A DNA stretch of 64,000 nucleotides, from positions 12,825,512 through 12,889,511 of the forward strand of contig CM026402.1 of the NCBI GenBank assembly GCA_014843695.1, given 5' to 3'. Below the pieces are notes generated by a model, which saw nothing but the letters and a program-made list of their open reading frames with translations, did no database searches and was not told where the DNA came from. Within the stretch, counting starts at the first letter, position 1. Each line of letters starts with the position of its first letter. A program made the position numbers and the translations under genes. Positions 48,904 to 59,300 of the stretch are shown in pieces. Source of the stretch: Archivesica marissinica (Eukaryota; Mollusca; Bivalvia; Venerida; Vesicomyidae).

Positions 48904-49468
48904 TTTTTTAAACATAATTTATTGCCAAATATATACAGCAAAAGGTTGGGCCACAAGTCTAACACATTATAAAACGGCCCTCCCCAATACAATTCATTTA
49001 CAGAAATATATTATGGCTACAAAAGTACAGTTAAGAAAAAGATATGTTATTTTAAAGAAAAAATGCCAGCAGAAGTATTCACGTGAATGTGCTCGTGTGA
49101 TGCTCGCCCCGGTCCGCGATCTCGAAACCCCCCACGCATAATAAGAAATAGAAATACTATTATTACGCTAATTTGAAAACCTCGCAGTATCATGTATAAA
49201 CTTTTGAACTGAATTAAAAATACTTAGGTTCTGTTCATCTGAGAGTTCTTCTTTACCTTTAAGTAGAGTTCTTACACTAAGTGGATGATATTGACGTGTA
49301 TATCTGAATAGTGCTATCCTTTGATTTAAAAATAGAGGACATTTGAAAAAATAATGTTCGGCATCTTCGATGCCACGTTCACACTCACAAATCGGGTCAT
49401 CTTTTAAGTGATTATTACATAAGTCCGCATTCAAATTACTGCAGCCATTTCTTATGCGTGTTTGGAGA
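48904..49468 (-). mobile_element. 565-bp 5'-truncated LINE insertion
   Basis: It lies on the minus strand between 11-bp direct repeats ACTAATCTCTT (48893-48903 and 49469-49479). It ends in a short poly(A) (TTTTTTT on plus) preceded by TTGGCAATAAATTATGTTTA, the same 3' end as the LINE at 29392-32625. The 5' edge lies inside the ORF just upstream of LQTRIRNGC. Confidence 0.9.
49168..49468 (-). pseudogene. LINE ORF2 extreme C-terminus with cysteine motif
   Basis: About 99 codons: LQTRIRNGCSNLNADLCNNH, then CECERGIEDAEHYFFKC (the CCHC-like motif intact), YHPLSVRTLLKGKEELS and a natural stop at 49168-49170. The reading frame is intact within the truncated piece, so the insertion is fairly young. 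The upstream ATG at 49707 belongs to SINE and unique sequence and is not its start. Confidence 0.85.
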
Positions 49469-50072
49469 ACTAATCTCTTCTGGAGGCGTCGCTCACATGG
49501 GAAACCGGTAGCGACGATAAATAAACGTAAAACACAAATATATGAAGAGTATCTGATATACCGCATAGGACATCTGGAGTCTTCCTCGGCCAAACACAGT
49601 TGGAGATTATCCTTGTGCTCTTGAGTTGTTGGTTGGCTTTTATAATGTAAATACAAACGAACAAGGCTACTCTTTTTTATACAAATACTTAATATTACCC
49701 TTACCAAAATATGTTATATGCGAGAGTTATATGCACCTTATAACTTTCCGCATATAAGGCTCTAATAAGGCGTTTATATGTATTGTGCATGCATTTTAGA
49801 TGTATGCGCGTTGGTTGCATATATGCGCCTTATTACTCACATATATGCGCCTTATACCTATAACTCGCATATACCAGATTTGATGTTAGTTATATGCACC
49901 TTTTATACCTTCATGCGAAATAACGTACAACAACGGCCTACCTAATAAATTGTGCTTTATTAGTCACTGCCTAATAAAGCTTTCGTGACGGACTACTTTT
50001 ATGACCCTGATTACGGTTTGTAAATAAACAAAGCGTCTGTCGTCACATTGTGTTGTCTGCTGAGTTTGGAAT

Positions 50073-50189
50073 ATGTCCCAAGAAGAAAGTCGTGTACAGG
50101 CAAACTTTCAGGTTGTTTGGGATGAATTCGATGAGACCCCTCTGGAAACTATTGTTGTCAGAGAAATGTCATTTATCATTTATCTATAA
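50073..50189 (+). CDS. unrecognised 38-codon acidic open frame
   Basis: ATG at 50073, peptide beginning MSQEESRVQANFQVVWDEFD, stop TAA at 50187. The acidic first 28 residues and reduced AT content resemble a first exon or a relic of a transposon ORF. The candidate TIR element surrounds it. No domain is recognised and it could be chance. Confidence 0.18.
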   Translation: MSQEESRVQANFQVVWDEFDETPLETIVVREMSFIIYL

Positions 50190-50304
50190 ATAGAAATATC
50201 AATGCACAACATATTACCAAGTGCGTAGCCAGTTTGTAAGCTGCCATGGCTAGTTTGTTTGTTTGTTTTTGTGTCGGGTGCACACTCAGAATGTAGGATA
50301 AATA

Positions 50305-50442
50305 GAATATTAGGTTACTGTCTTATACATTTTAATTTATAGGGTCGTCTCCGAAAAAATACAAGGCTCGGCAGAGCCTCGCCGTGTATTTTTTCTCCGA
50401 CTCGCCTAATAAATTAAAATTTAAGACAGTTACCTAATATTC
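50305..50442. repeat. ~138-bp hairpin
   Basis: GAATATTAGGTTACTGTCTT (left) and its complement (AAGACAGTTACCTAATATTC, right) form the base. The stem continues through AATTTAT/ATAAATT and AAAAAATACA/TGTATTTTTT to a small CTCGGCAGAGC-type tip. Few mismatches; it would extrude a long cruciform. Confidence 0.88.
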
Positions 50443-50523
50443 TCTATATAGGCGCCCTATAAAGCGTTAATAAGGCGCTTATAAGGCGCATATAAGTCTA
50501 AGATTTCGTTTTCTGTAAGGGTA

Positions 50524-51127
50524 GTTATCACCATGCGCCGATGCAAATGTGTATTATATATCCTCCGGGTAGGAGGAATCCGGAGCAGAGTACCCGGAGT
50601 AAACACGACTATCCGATTTGCTTACGCCCTACCACATCAATAAAGCTGCAATATGTATGCATAATGAACACGATTATGTAGAGTGAATTTCAAAGAAAAT
50701 ATTTAATTACATAACGGAACAATTTATTTTTGATTGAAGTGAAAACTAGACAGATATTCAATAAATACTGAAGCCTCGAAGTGTTATTTGAGGTTAATAT
50801 TAATATTTAATATCTAGCATTATTCCAGATTTAAAGCTTCAATAAGCTTTAATTTTAAGTACTACAACCATATTTAGTGTGCTTATTGGAAAGGTTTTGT
50901 ATTGAAAGTTAACGAGTGCAGCAAATGACTGCTCAAAGTGAAGCAATAGATTATGAAAATATGCTGTCAGCTTAATCTGTATTGATTTCCTGTAAGTCGG
51001 TGCGATCTAATAGGAATTAGAGATGCATCTTGGCTTGGATCCCATTTTATTGTGAAGTACTTACACTTATTAATTCACTGACAACGCATACTGGGCTGTA
51101 CATGTGTGTTCGGTCAGACACATATGA
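50524..51127. other. unique AT-rich DNA, no gene seen
   Basis: No element recognised between the TIR element and the MITE. Confidence 0.4.
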
Positions 51128-51332
51128 CATAGAAAGCGCACACTTCGGATAAGTGTATGTTTACATGAAAAACAATAACTATATAAATACATAGATTTAA
51201 ACATGTTGGAATATTTTTAGTTGTTCAGTTTGTGTTGTGTAATAAGATGTGATATATCTTTGATGGAATCCTTCATATTTCGTTTTCATGTAATAATAAT
51301 CATATAATGTTGGTGTGCGTTTTCTATGTCCT
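51128..51332 (+). mobile_element. MITE, second copy, end fused to a minisatellite
   Basis: CATAGAAAGCGCAC at the left edge and GTGCGTTTTCTATG at the right. The interior (ACATGTTGGAATATTTTTAG, GTTCAGTTTGTGTT, TGATGGAATCCTTCATATTT) is the reverse complement of 35252-35453 with scattered changes. The right TIR is the first unit of the 36-bp array. Confidence 0.75.
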
Positions 51333-51737
51333 CTAGTATATAATGTAGTTATGCGATTTCTATGTCCTCTAGTATATAATGTAGGTGTGCGTTTTCTATG
51401 TCCTCTAGTATATAATGTAGGTGTGCGTTGTCTATGTCCTCTAGTATATAATGTAGGTGTGCGTTTTCTATGTCCTCTAGTATATAATGTAGGTGTGCGT
51501 TGTCTCTGTCCTCTAGTATATAATGTAGGTGTGCGTTATCTATGTCCTCTAGAATATAATGTAGGTGTGCGTTTTCTATGTCCTCTAGTATATAATGTAG
51601 GTGTGCGTTTTCTATGTCCTCTAGTATATAATGTAGGTGTGCGTTTTCTATGTCCTCTAGTATATAATGTAGGTGTGCGTTTTCTATGTCCTCTAGAATA
51701 TAATGTAGGTGTGCGTTTTCTATGTCCTCTAGTATAG
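51305..51737. repeat. 36-bp minisatellite, 12 copies
   Basis: Unit GTAGGTGTGCGTTTTCTATG then TCCTCTAGTATATAAT, near-perfect, spaced exactly 36 bp. It contains the MITE terminal repeat GTGCGTTTTCTATG. Since 36 is a multiple of three, both strands stay open (VGVRFLCPLVYN on plus; LEDIENAHLHYI on minus, part of a 148-codon frame 51349-51795). I treat these as by-products. Confidence 0.95.
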
Positions 51738-52533
51738 TACAAAATACAGTTACATGTACAATAGCTTGTTTGATTAGATTAAAATGTAGTAACATAAATT
51801 ATTAAACTGATGAACCAAATATAATTTTATATTAGACCATATTGATCAAGAACAATTTTAACTTGATAGCCCTGTTGTTTTTTATTGTGCGTAAGTCCAT
51901 TATCAACATGTATTGCAATGTTATAAACGTTTTAAATAACATGGGATTTCTTCCAAGTTAAATTTGGTGGAGCGTTTTACATGAAAAACGGTCATACATA
52001 CTTTAGAATGTACGGGTTCAATATATGTACCAAAATGATAACCCCAGATTTCAGAAGAATAATTGAATATCGGTGCGACAAGAATATCAAATAATTGCAT
52101 TTGTTTTGAAACTACTAGGTAAATTCAACTGATTTTTAACAGAATATGCATGGAACACGAGGTACGATTTATTCTTTATTTCAGTCTCATGGTTGTACAA
52201 TACATAAAATATACACAACACATTATCGTGGCAAAGTACAACTCCAGTCATTATAAAAGAATGATAAGAGACTAATCTAATCACAGATAATTGAACTATC
52301 ACCGTATACTAGGTATGTTGTGCTATTTGTGCTTGCGTGCGATTTCAGGTTGTAAAACAACAAAACAAATTGCCTATGTAATACATAGTGTAAAGTAAAA
52401 ACAATGCAATATGTTCATTTATATTAGTAGTATGGGCGTCTCTTTGAATGGTAAACAAACGGGCGCCATTTTGAATACGCTTTATAGTAACTCATTTGCA
52501 TATAAGGGAATATAAAGTAGGTCACGCGCGTGC
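51738..52533. other. unique AT-rich DNA, no gene seen
   Basis: No array or SINE. Short frames only (71 codons or fewer). Confidence 0.45.
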
Positions 52534-52722
52534 GCGTCACTATAGAGCCTATTGATGATATATCGCGCAACTACCGATATCTTTACTTGTTGCGTATACG
52601 TCACCACCACCACTACCGACCTCTTTGCTTTTTTTGGTATACGCGTCACTATTGATGACGTAGCGCGCAACTACCGAGCTCTTTGCTTGTTTTGGTATAC
52701 GCGTCACTATATAGCCTATTGG
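52534..52722. repeat. degenerate tandem repeat upstream of TATA motifs
   Basis: Four partial units starting near 52534, 52595, 52638 and 52696, each with TATACGCGTCACTAT and, where complete, GCGCAACTACCGAGCTCTTT then TTGTTTTGG. One unit has TGATGACGTA, resembling a CRE/AP-1 site. CpG is frequent compared with the surrounding DNA. Confidence 0.7.
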
Positions 52723-52729
52723 TAATAGC

Positions 52730-52882
52730 TTTATAAATAGCGATCTCGTACCATTCTATAAATATAGACTACGAACCTATCCATAAATAACTATTACGAA
52801 CGCTTCTATATAAATATAGTCCGATTAGAACGGTCTTAGTACTCAAGCAGCTTCACGAGCTTCAACGAATATACGGGTAAGT
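52730..52882 (+). promoter_or_regulatory. candidate TATA promoter with first-exon splice donor
   Basis: TATA-like motifs occur three times: TTTATAAATAG (about 52730), TCTATAAATATAG (about 52755) and TCTATATAAATATAG (52804-52818). The last is followed about 30 bp downstream by TAGTACTCAAGC, where a start site would be expected, then a short GC-richer stretch and GGGTAAGT (52875-52882), a strong 5' splice-site match. No coding exon is visible downstream before the gap at 55318. It may belong to a mobile element or an unseen gene. Confidence 0.3.
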
Positions 52883-53229
52883 TCATTATATTATTCAAGC
52901 TAGGCGTACGTTTTTATCGAGTAAGAAATCCTAATTACAAACTTAACCTATGTACGAAAATGAATAATATATATCGTTACGTATAATTCCATAAAAACGC
53001 GATAAATTATTAATAATCCGTAATGTACGTTTTAGAGCGGAGCACAGCTAACACCGCAAGATACATCTCAGTTTAGGCACCTCACCCAACAACATCAGTA
53101 CAGAAAATGAAGGCGAAAACCGTTTGCCACAGTATTTACTACAAAACCCGTCATTAGTGTCATGGAAGGCCATAGAAATACTTAAACAAAATGAAATCAG
53201 CATGGAACCAAACACTGACACATTCATAC
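52883..53229. other. unique AT-rich DNA
   Basis: Possible intron if the upstream promoter is real; no other feature. A 99-codon minus-strand frame (53048-53347) is hydrophobic with no recognised domain. Confidence 0.35.
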
Positions 53230-53726
53230 ATGTAATTATAAATATGATTCTAAAGTAATTAACGAGTTTACATACCACGGTTGTCATCTCTGAGCTGCAA
53301 CATAGCTGATTAACCGATAAGCACAGAGTGCGCACATACCATGGCAAATTGTATCATGATTCTAAAGTAATTAATACGTTTACATATCACGGTTGCTTTC
53401 ACCTGTCAATGCCATCTGTTAAAAGCTAAAGGTAAGACTGGTAATTAACCACCATCATTTCTCATAAAGGATTAACTGTTAAGACCGGAGCGCGTACATA
53501 GCTTAATCATGAGGTCATCCGCAGATAATCAGCTGTTTGGGGAGATGTAGAGCACTTGGATAGCCTCAAAAATGCAGTAGCTTAGATAAACAGACTCTTG
53601 ACGTATTTTGAATACGTTAGAAATCAAAATACAGGTAACTGTCTATGATTATTTTGGCTCTAGCCAGACGAATCAGGTATTTTTAGAAACATGTATAGCG
53701 CTATTTCAAGATTTGATGTCTGTCCG

Positions 53727-53877
<151 letters not shown>

Positions 53878-54355
53878 TGGAGCATCTTCTGCCTTGTGCA
53901 CTATCCTCCAAAACATGTGACTACTAGTAACATACTTCTGGTATATTTCAACTTCATACAGGTAGAACTTTGTTATATGGGTTTCCATAAGATGAACATA
54001 TCCCGTCATCTTATATCCAGAGAAACAGTTTAAAGCATTGCTACGGGTACACGTTTTATAATGAGTTTTTCGCTGGAACGGCTTTGCTGTTTTCGTGATG
54101 GATATGTATTGGTCATTTAGCGTACATATGTCATATTATGTGTGAAACAGAATTATAAGATGTACATGTATGTAATTTCTCTGAGCTACAACATAGCGGT
54201 TTATCTGATAAGCCCAGAGTGCGTACATAACTTAATCATGAGGTCATCCGCAGCTAATTGGTCCTAATTGACGTGGAGATATCCCAACGATGGTGAAGAG
54301 AGATCGACAGGGAATGTTCGTTCGCTTGATACTGTGTTATCACAACTACACTATC

Positions 54356-54718
54356 TCATAAGACAAGAACAGTTTGTGATGAGTCATTAATGGACAATAT
54401 TTTATTAGCTAACACCCAAACAAGATTGTCTTTAAGACGTATCTGCAAATAATTAAAATCGCTTTCGTTTGCTAAATGTATGCGTACTTGCCGTGGGGAA
54501 TTCTTGTAAGCATGAACAGAACATATTCTCAATATTATATAGACGGATATACTATTTTTATAAACAAAATGACTCATTTTGATCTCATCAATCGTTCCCA
54601 AGAACACCGGGGATGACTCACATTTAGACTCCCTCTTTGTTTGTATGGGGGCCGTGAGAGTAATGACGTCTCTGGATCGTTTGGGAGATGCTAGTTCGTC
54701 TGCGTCATAGCATCGCAC
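54356..54718 (-). CDS. unrecognised 120-codon open frame
   Basis: The longest frame outside repeats and LINEs. It begins MRCYDADELASPKRSRDVIT; the first 45 residues are polar and charged, and the rest is less distinctive (VYIILRICSVHAYKNSPRQV). It lies between the two halves of the duplicated region, so it could be a relic ORF of a mobile element. No domain is recognised. Confidence 0.2.
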   Translation of the reverse strand: MRCYDADELASPKRSRDVITLTAPIQTKRESKCESSPVFLGTIDEIKMSHFVYKNSISVYIILRICSVHAYKNSPRQVRIHLANESDFNYLQIRLKDNLVWVLANKILSINDSSQTVLVL

Positions 54719-55060
54719 GCGCGTTCTAAAAATAGACTAATCATAGCGATCAGCTGTTTGGGGAGATGTAGCACACTTGTATAGCCGCAAAAATGCAGTA
54801 GCTTAGATAAACAGACTCTTGACGTATTTTGTATACGTTAGAAATCAAAATCCAGGTAACTGTCTATTTAATGAATGGAAATGCTCTCTCCGTGGGAAGC
54901 AGATACCATCTCCGTGAAGCAGCCGACAGTGACGATACGCCAAGCTCGACGTCCCGATCGGCTTTGCTGTTTTCATGATGGATATGTAATGGTCATTTAG
55001 CGTACATATGTCACATTATGTGTGAAACAGAATTATAAGATGTACATTTATGTAAATGTT

Positions 55061-55317
55061 GTATGTAGGCCTACAGTGGTACTCAAATCAATCTAAAAAC
55101 AGCAACAATTATGGGGCGACGTTTCGCTATTTATTTAGTATTTATATGGATAACCATAATTCGATTATTAGATATAGGGTTAGCGCCGCGTATGAGCACG
55201 CTCTATGCTGTTTATAATGGAGCTAAAAGACTTGGCCTACGAATCTGACGTCATCAAGTGTTCGACTCGGCGTTAGAGCGTAGAAATCTGTATAATTCGA
55301 CGTAGCTCGGCGAGACC
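55061..55317. other. unique DNA before the gap, no gene seen
   Basis: No feature recognised; the sequence stops at the third gap. Confidence 0.35.
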
Positions 55318-56317
55318 NNNNNNNNNNNNNNNNNNNNNNNNNNNNNNNNNNNNNNNNNNNNNNNNNNNNNNNNNNNNNNNNNNNNNNNNNNNNNNNNNNN
55401 NNNNNNNNNNNNNNNNNNNNNNNNNNNNNNNNNNNNNNNNNNNNNNNNNNNNNNNNNNNNNNNNNNNNNNNNNNNNNNNNNNNNNNNNNNNNNNNNNNNN
55501 NNNNNNNNNNNNNNNNNNNNNNNNNNNNNNNNNNNNNNNNNNNNNNNNNNNNNNNNNNNNNNNNNNNNNNNNNNNNNNNNNNNNNNNNNNNNNNNNNNNN
55601 NNNNNNNNNNNNNNNNNNNNNNNNNNNNNNNNNNNNNNNNNNNNNNNNNNNNNNNNNNNNNNNNNNNNNNNNNNNNNNNNNNNNNNNNNNNNNNNNNNNN
55701 NNNNNNNNNNNNNNNNNNNNNNNNNNNNNNNNNNNNNNNNNNNNNNNNNNNNNNNNNNNNNNNNNNNNNNNNNNNNNNNNNNNNNNNNNNNNNNNNNNNN
55801 NNNNNNNNNNNNNNNNNNNNNNNNNNNNNNNNNNNNNNNNNNNNNNNNNNNNNNNNNNNNNNNNNNNNNNNNNNNNNNNNNNNNNNNNNNNNNNNNNNNN
55901 NNNNNNNNNNNNNNNNNNNNNNNNNNNNNNNNNNNNNNNNNNNNNNNNNNNNNNNNNNNNNNNNNNNNNNNNNNNNNNNNNNNNNNNNNNNNNNNNNNNN
56001 NNNNNNNNNNNNNNNNNNNNNNNNNNNNNNNNNNNNNNNNNNNNNNNNNNNNNNNNNNNNNNNNNNNNNNNNNNNNNNNNNNNNNNNNNNNNNNNNNNNN
56101 NNNNNNNNNNNNNNNNNNNNNNNNNNNNNNNNNNNNNNNNNNNNNNNNNNNNNNNNNNNNNNNNNNNNNNNNNNNNNNNNNNNNNNNNNNNNNNNNNNNN
56201 NNNNNNNNNNNNNNNNNNNNNNNNNNNNNNNNNNNNNNNNNNNNNNNNNNNNNNNNNNNNNNNNNNNNNNNNNNNNNNNNNNNNNNNNNNNNNNNNNNNN
56301 NNNNNNNNNNNNNNNNN
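55318..56317. other. assembly gap, exactly 1000 N
   Basis: Third run of exactly 1000 N, immediately left of the 30-bp satellite, so the left edge of that array is unknown. Confidence 0.98.
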
Positions 56318-59300
56318 GTCTAGCATCCTTACAACAAGCATTACCAAGTCTAGCATCCTTACATCAAGCATAACCAAGTCTAGCATCCTTACAACAAGCA
56401 TTACCAAGTCTAGCATCCTTACATCAAGCATAACCAAGTCTAGCATCCTTACAACAAGCATTACCAAGTCTAGCATCCTTACAACAAGCATTACCAAGTC
56501 TAGCATCCTTACATCAAGCATAGCCAAATCTAGCATCCTTACAACAAGCTTACCAAGTCTAGCATCCATACAACAAGCATTAACCAAGTCTAGCATCCAT
56601 ACAACAAGCATTTCCAAGTCTAGCATCCTTACAACAAGCATAACCAAGTCTAGCATCCTTACAACAAGCATTACCAAGTCTAGCATCCTTACAACAAGCC
56701 TTATCAAGTCTAGCATCCTTACAACAAGTATTACCAAGTCTAGCATCATTACTCAAGCATAGCCAAGTCTAACATCTTTACAACAAGCATTACCAAGTCT
56801 AGCATCCTTACAACAAGCATTATCAAGTCTAGCATCCTTACAATAAGCATAACCAAGTCTAGCATCCTTACAACAAGCATTACCAAGTCTAGCATCCTTA
56901 CAACAAGCATTACCAAGTCTAACATTCTTACAATAAGCATTACCAAGTCTAGCATCCTTACAACAAGCATTGCCAAGTCTAGCATCCTTACAATAAGCAT
57001 AACCAAGTCTAGCATCTTTACAACAAGCATTACCAAGTCTAGCATCCTTACAACAAGCATTACCAAGTCTAGCATCCTTACAACATACCAAGTCTAGCTC
57101 CTTACAACAAGCATTACCAAGTCTAGCATCCTTACAACAAGCATTACCAAGTCTAGCATCCTTACAACAAGCATTACCAAGTCTAGCATCCTTACAACAA
57201 GCATTACCAAGTCTAGCATCCTTACAACAAGCATTACCAAGTCTAGCATCCTTACAACAAGCATTACCAAGTCTAGCATCCTTACAACAAGCATAACCAA
57301 GTCTAGCATCTTTACAACAAGCATTACCAAGTCTAGCATCCTTACAACAAGCATTACCAAGTCTAGCATCCTTACAACAAGCATTACCAAGTCTAGCATC
57401 CTTACAACAAGCATTACCAAGTCTAGCATCCTTACATCAAGCATTACCAAGTCTAGCATCCTTACAACAAGCATTACCAAGTCTAGCATCCTTACAACAA
57501 GCATTACCAAGTCTAGCATCCTTACATCAAGCATAACCAAGTCTAGCATCCTTACAACAAGCATTACCAAGTCTAGCATCCTTACAACAAGCATTACCAA
57601 GTCTAGAATCCTTACAACAAGCATAACCAAGTCTAGCATCCTTACAACAAGCATAACCAAGTCTAGCATCCTTACAACAAGCATAACCAAGTCTAGCATA
57701 CTTACATCAAGCATAACCAAGTCTAGCATCCTTACAACAAGCAATACCAAGTCTAGCATCCTTACAACAAGCATTACCATGTCTAGCATCCTTACCTCAA
57801 GCATTACCAAGTCTAGCATCCTTACAACAAGCATTACCAAGTCTAGCATCCTTACAACAAGCATTACCAAGTCTAACATCCTTACAACAAGCATTACCAT
57901 GTCTAGCATCCTTACAACAAGCATTACCATGTCTAGCATCCTTACAACAAGCATTACCAAGTCTAGCATCCTTACAACAAGTATTACCAAGTCTAGCATC
58001 CTTACATCAAGCATAGCCAAGTCTAGCATCCTTACAACAAGCATAACCAAGTCTAGCATCCTTACAACAAGCATAACCAAGTCTAGCATCCTTACAACAA
58101 GCATAACCAAGTCTAGCATCCTTACATCAAGCATAACCAAGTCTAGCATCCTTACAACAAGCATTACCAAGTCTAGCATCCTTACAACAAGCATTACCAT
58201 GTCTAGCATCCTTACCTCAAGCATTACCAAGTCTAGCATCCTTACAACAAGCATTACCAAGTCTAGCATCCTTACAACAAGCATTACCAAGTCTAGCATC
58301 CTTACAACAAGCATTACCAAGTCTAGCATCCTTACATCAAGCATTACCAAGTCTAGCATCCTTACAACAAGCATAACCAAGTCTAGCATCCTTACAACAA
58401 GCATAACCAAGTCTAGCATCCTTACAACAAGCATTACCAAGTCTAGCATCCTTACAACAAGCATTACCAAGTCTAGCATCCTTACAACAAGCATTACCAA
58501 GTCTAGCATCCTTACAACAAGCATTACCAAGTCTAGCATCCTTACAACAAGCATTACCAAGTCTAGCATCCTTACAACAAGCATTACCAAGTCTAGCATC
58601 CTTACAACAAGCATTACCAAGTCTAGCATCCTTACAACAAGCATTACCAAGTCTAGCATCCTTACAACAAGCATTACCAAGTCTAGCATCCTTACATCAA
58701 GCATAACCAAGTCTAGCATCCTTACAACAAGCATTACCAAGTCTAGCATCCTTACAACAAGCATAACCAAGTCTAGCATCCTTACAACAAGCATAACCAA
58801 GTCTAGCATCCTTACATCAAGCATAACCAAGTCTAGCATCTTTACAACAAGCATTACCAAGTCTAGCATCCTTACAACAAGCATTACCAAGTCTAGCATC
58901 CTTACAACAAGCATTACCATGTCTAGTATCCTTACCTCAAGCATTACCAAGTCTAGCATCCTTACAACAAGCATTACCAAGTCTAGCATCCTTACATCAA
59001 GCATAACCAAGTCTAGCATCCTTACAACAAGCATTACCAAGTCTAGCATCCTTACAACAAGCATTACCAAGTCTAGCATCCTTACAACAAGCATAACCAA
59101 GTCTAGCATCCTTACAACAAGCATAACCAAGTCTAGCATCCTTACATCAAGCATAACCAAGTCTAGCATCCTTACAACAAGCATTACCAAGTCTAGCATC
59201 CTTACAACAAGCATACCAAGTCTACATCCTTACAACAAGCATTACCAAGTCTAGCATCCTTACAACAAGCATTACCAAGTCTAGCATCCTTACAACAAGC

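Larger units (their letters stand above)
48741..49545 (+). mobile_element. SINE family B split by a LINE insertion
   Basis: The left part (48741-48903) has half of the tRNA head (CTGGACTGGTAATCCAGGGA, box B GCAGGTTCGATTACCAG) and the body up to ACTAATCTCTT. The right part resumes at 49469 with ACTAATCTCTTCTGGAGGCG and the tail GCGACGATAAATAAACGTAA. The two halves join without loss if the intervening LINE and one ACTAATCTCTT copy are disregarded. Confidence 0.88.
49696..50523. mobile_element. candidate 828-bp TIR element (non-autonomous DNA transposon)
   Basis: Ends are TACCCTTAC (49696-49704) and GTAAGGGTA (50515-50523). Subterminal sequences are also mirrored (TATATGCGAG...TATATGCACCTTATAA on the left; TTATAAGGCGCATATAAG on the right). 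A TA at each edge could be the target duplication, but no longer one is evident. The interior holds many AATAAGGCG/CGCCTTATT motifs, a hairpin at 50305-50442 and one small frame. Confidence 0.55.

Noticed and set aside
49168..49707. 179-codon minus-strand protein
   Set aside because: Only the part from 49468 down is LINE ORF; the upstream half is SINE B tail and unique DNA fused by chance.
51349..51795. 148-codon minus-strand frame with a 12-residue repeat
   Set aside because: Produced by a stop-free 36-bp minisatellite that derives from a MITE end. The opposite strand is also open and no flanking gene structure is seen.
52534..52882. LTR of a retrotransposon or endogenous retrovirus
   Set aside because: TATA and tandem enhancer-like repeats fit, but I found no second LTR copy, no TG...CA ends, no primer-binding site and no gag/pol.
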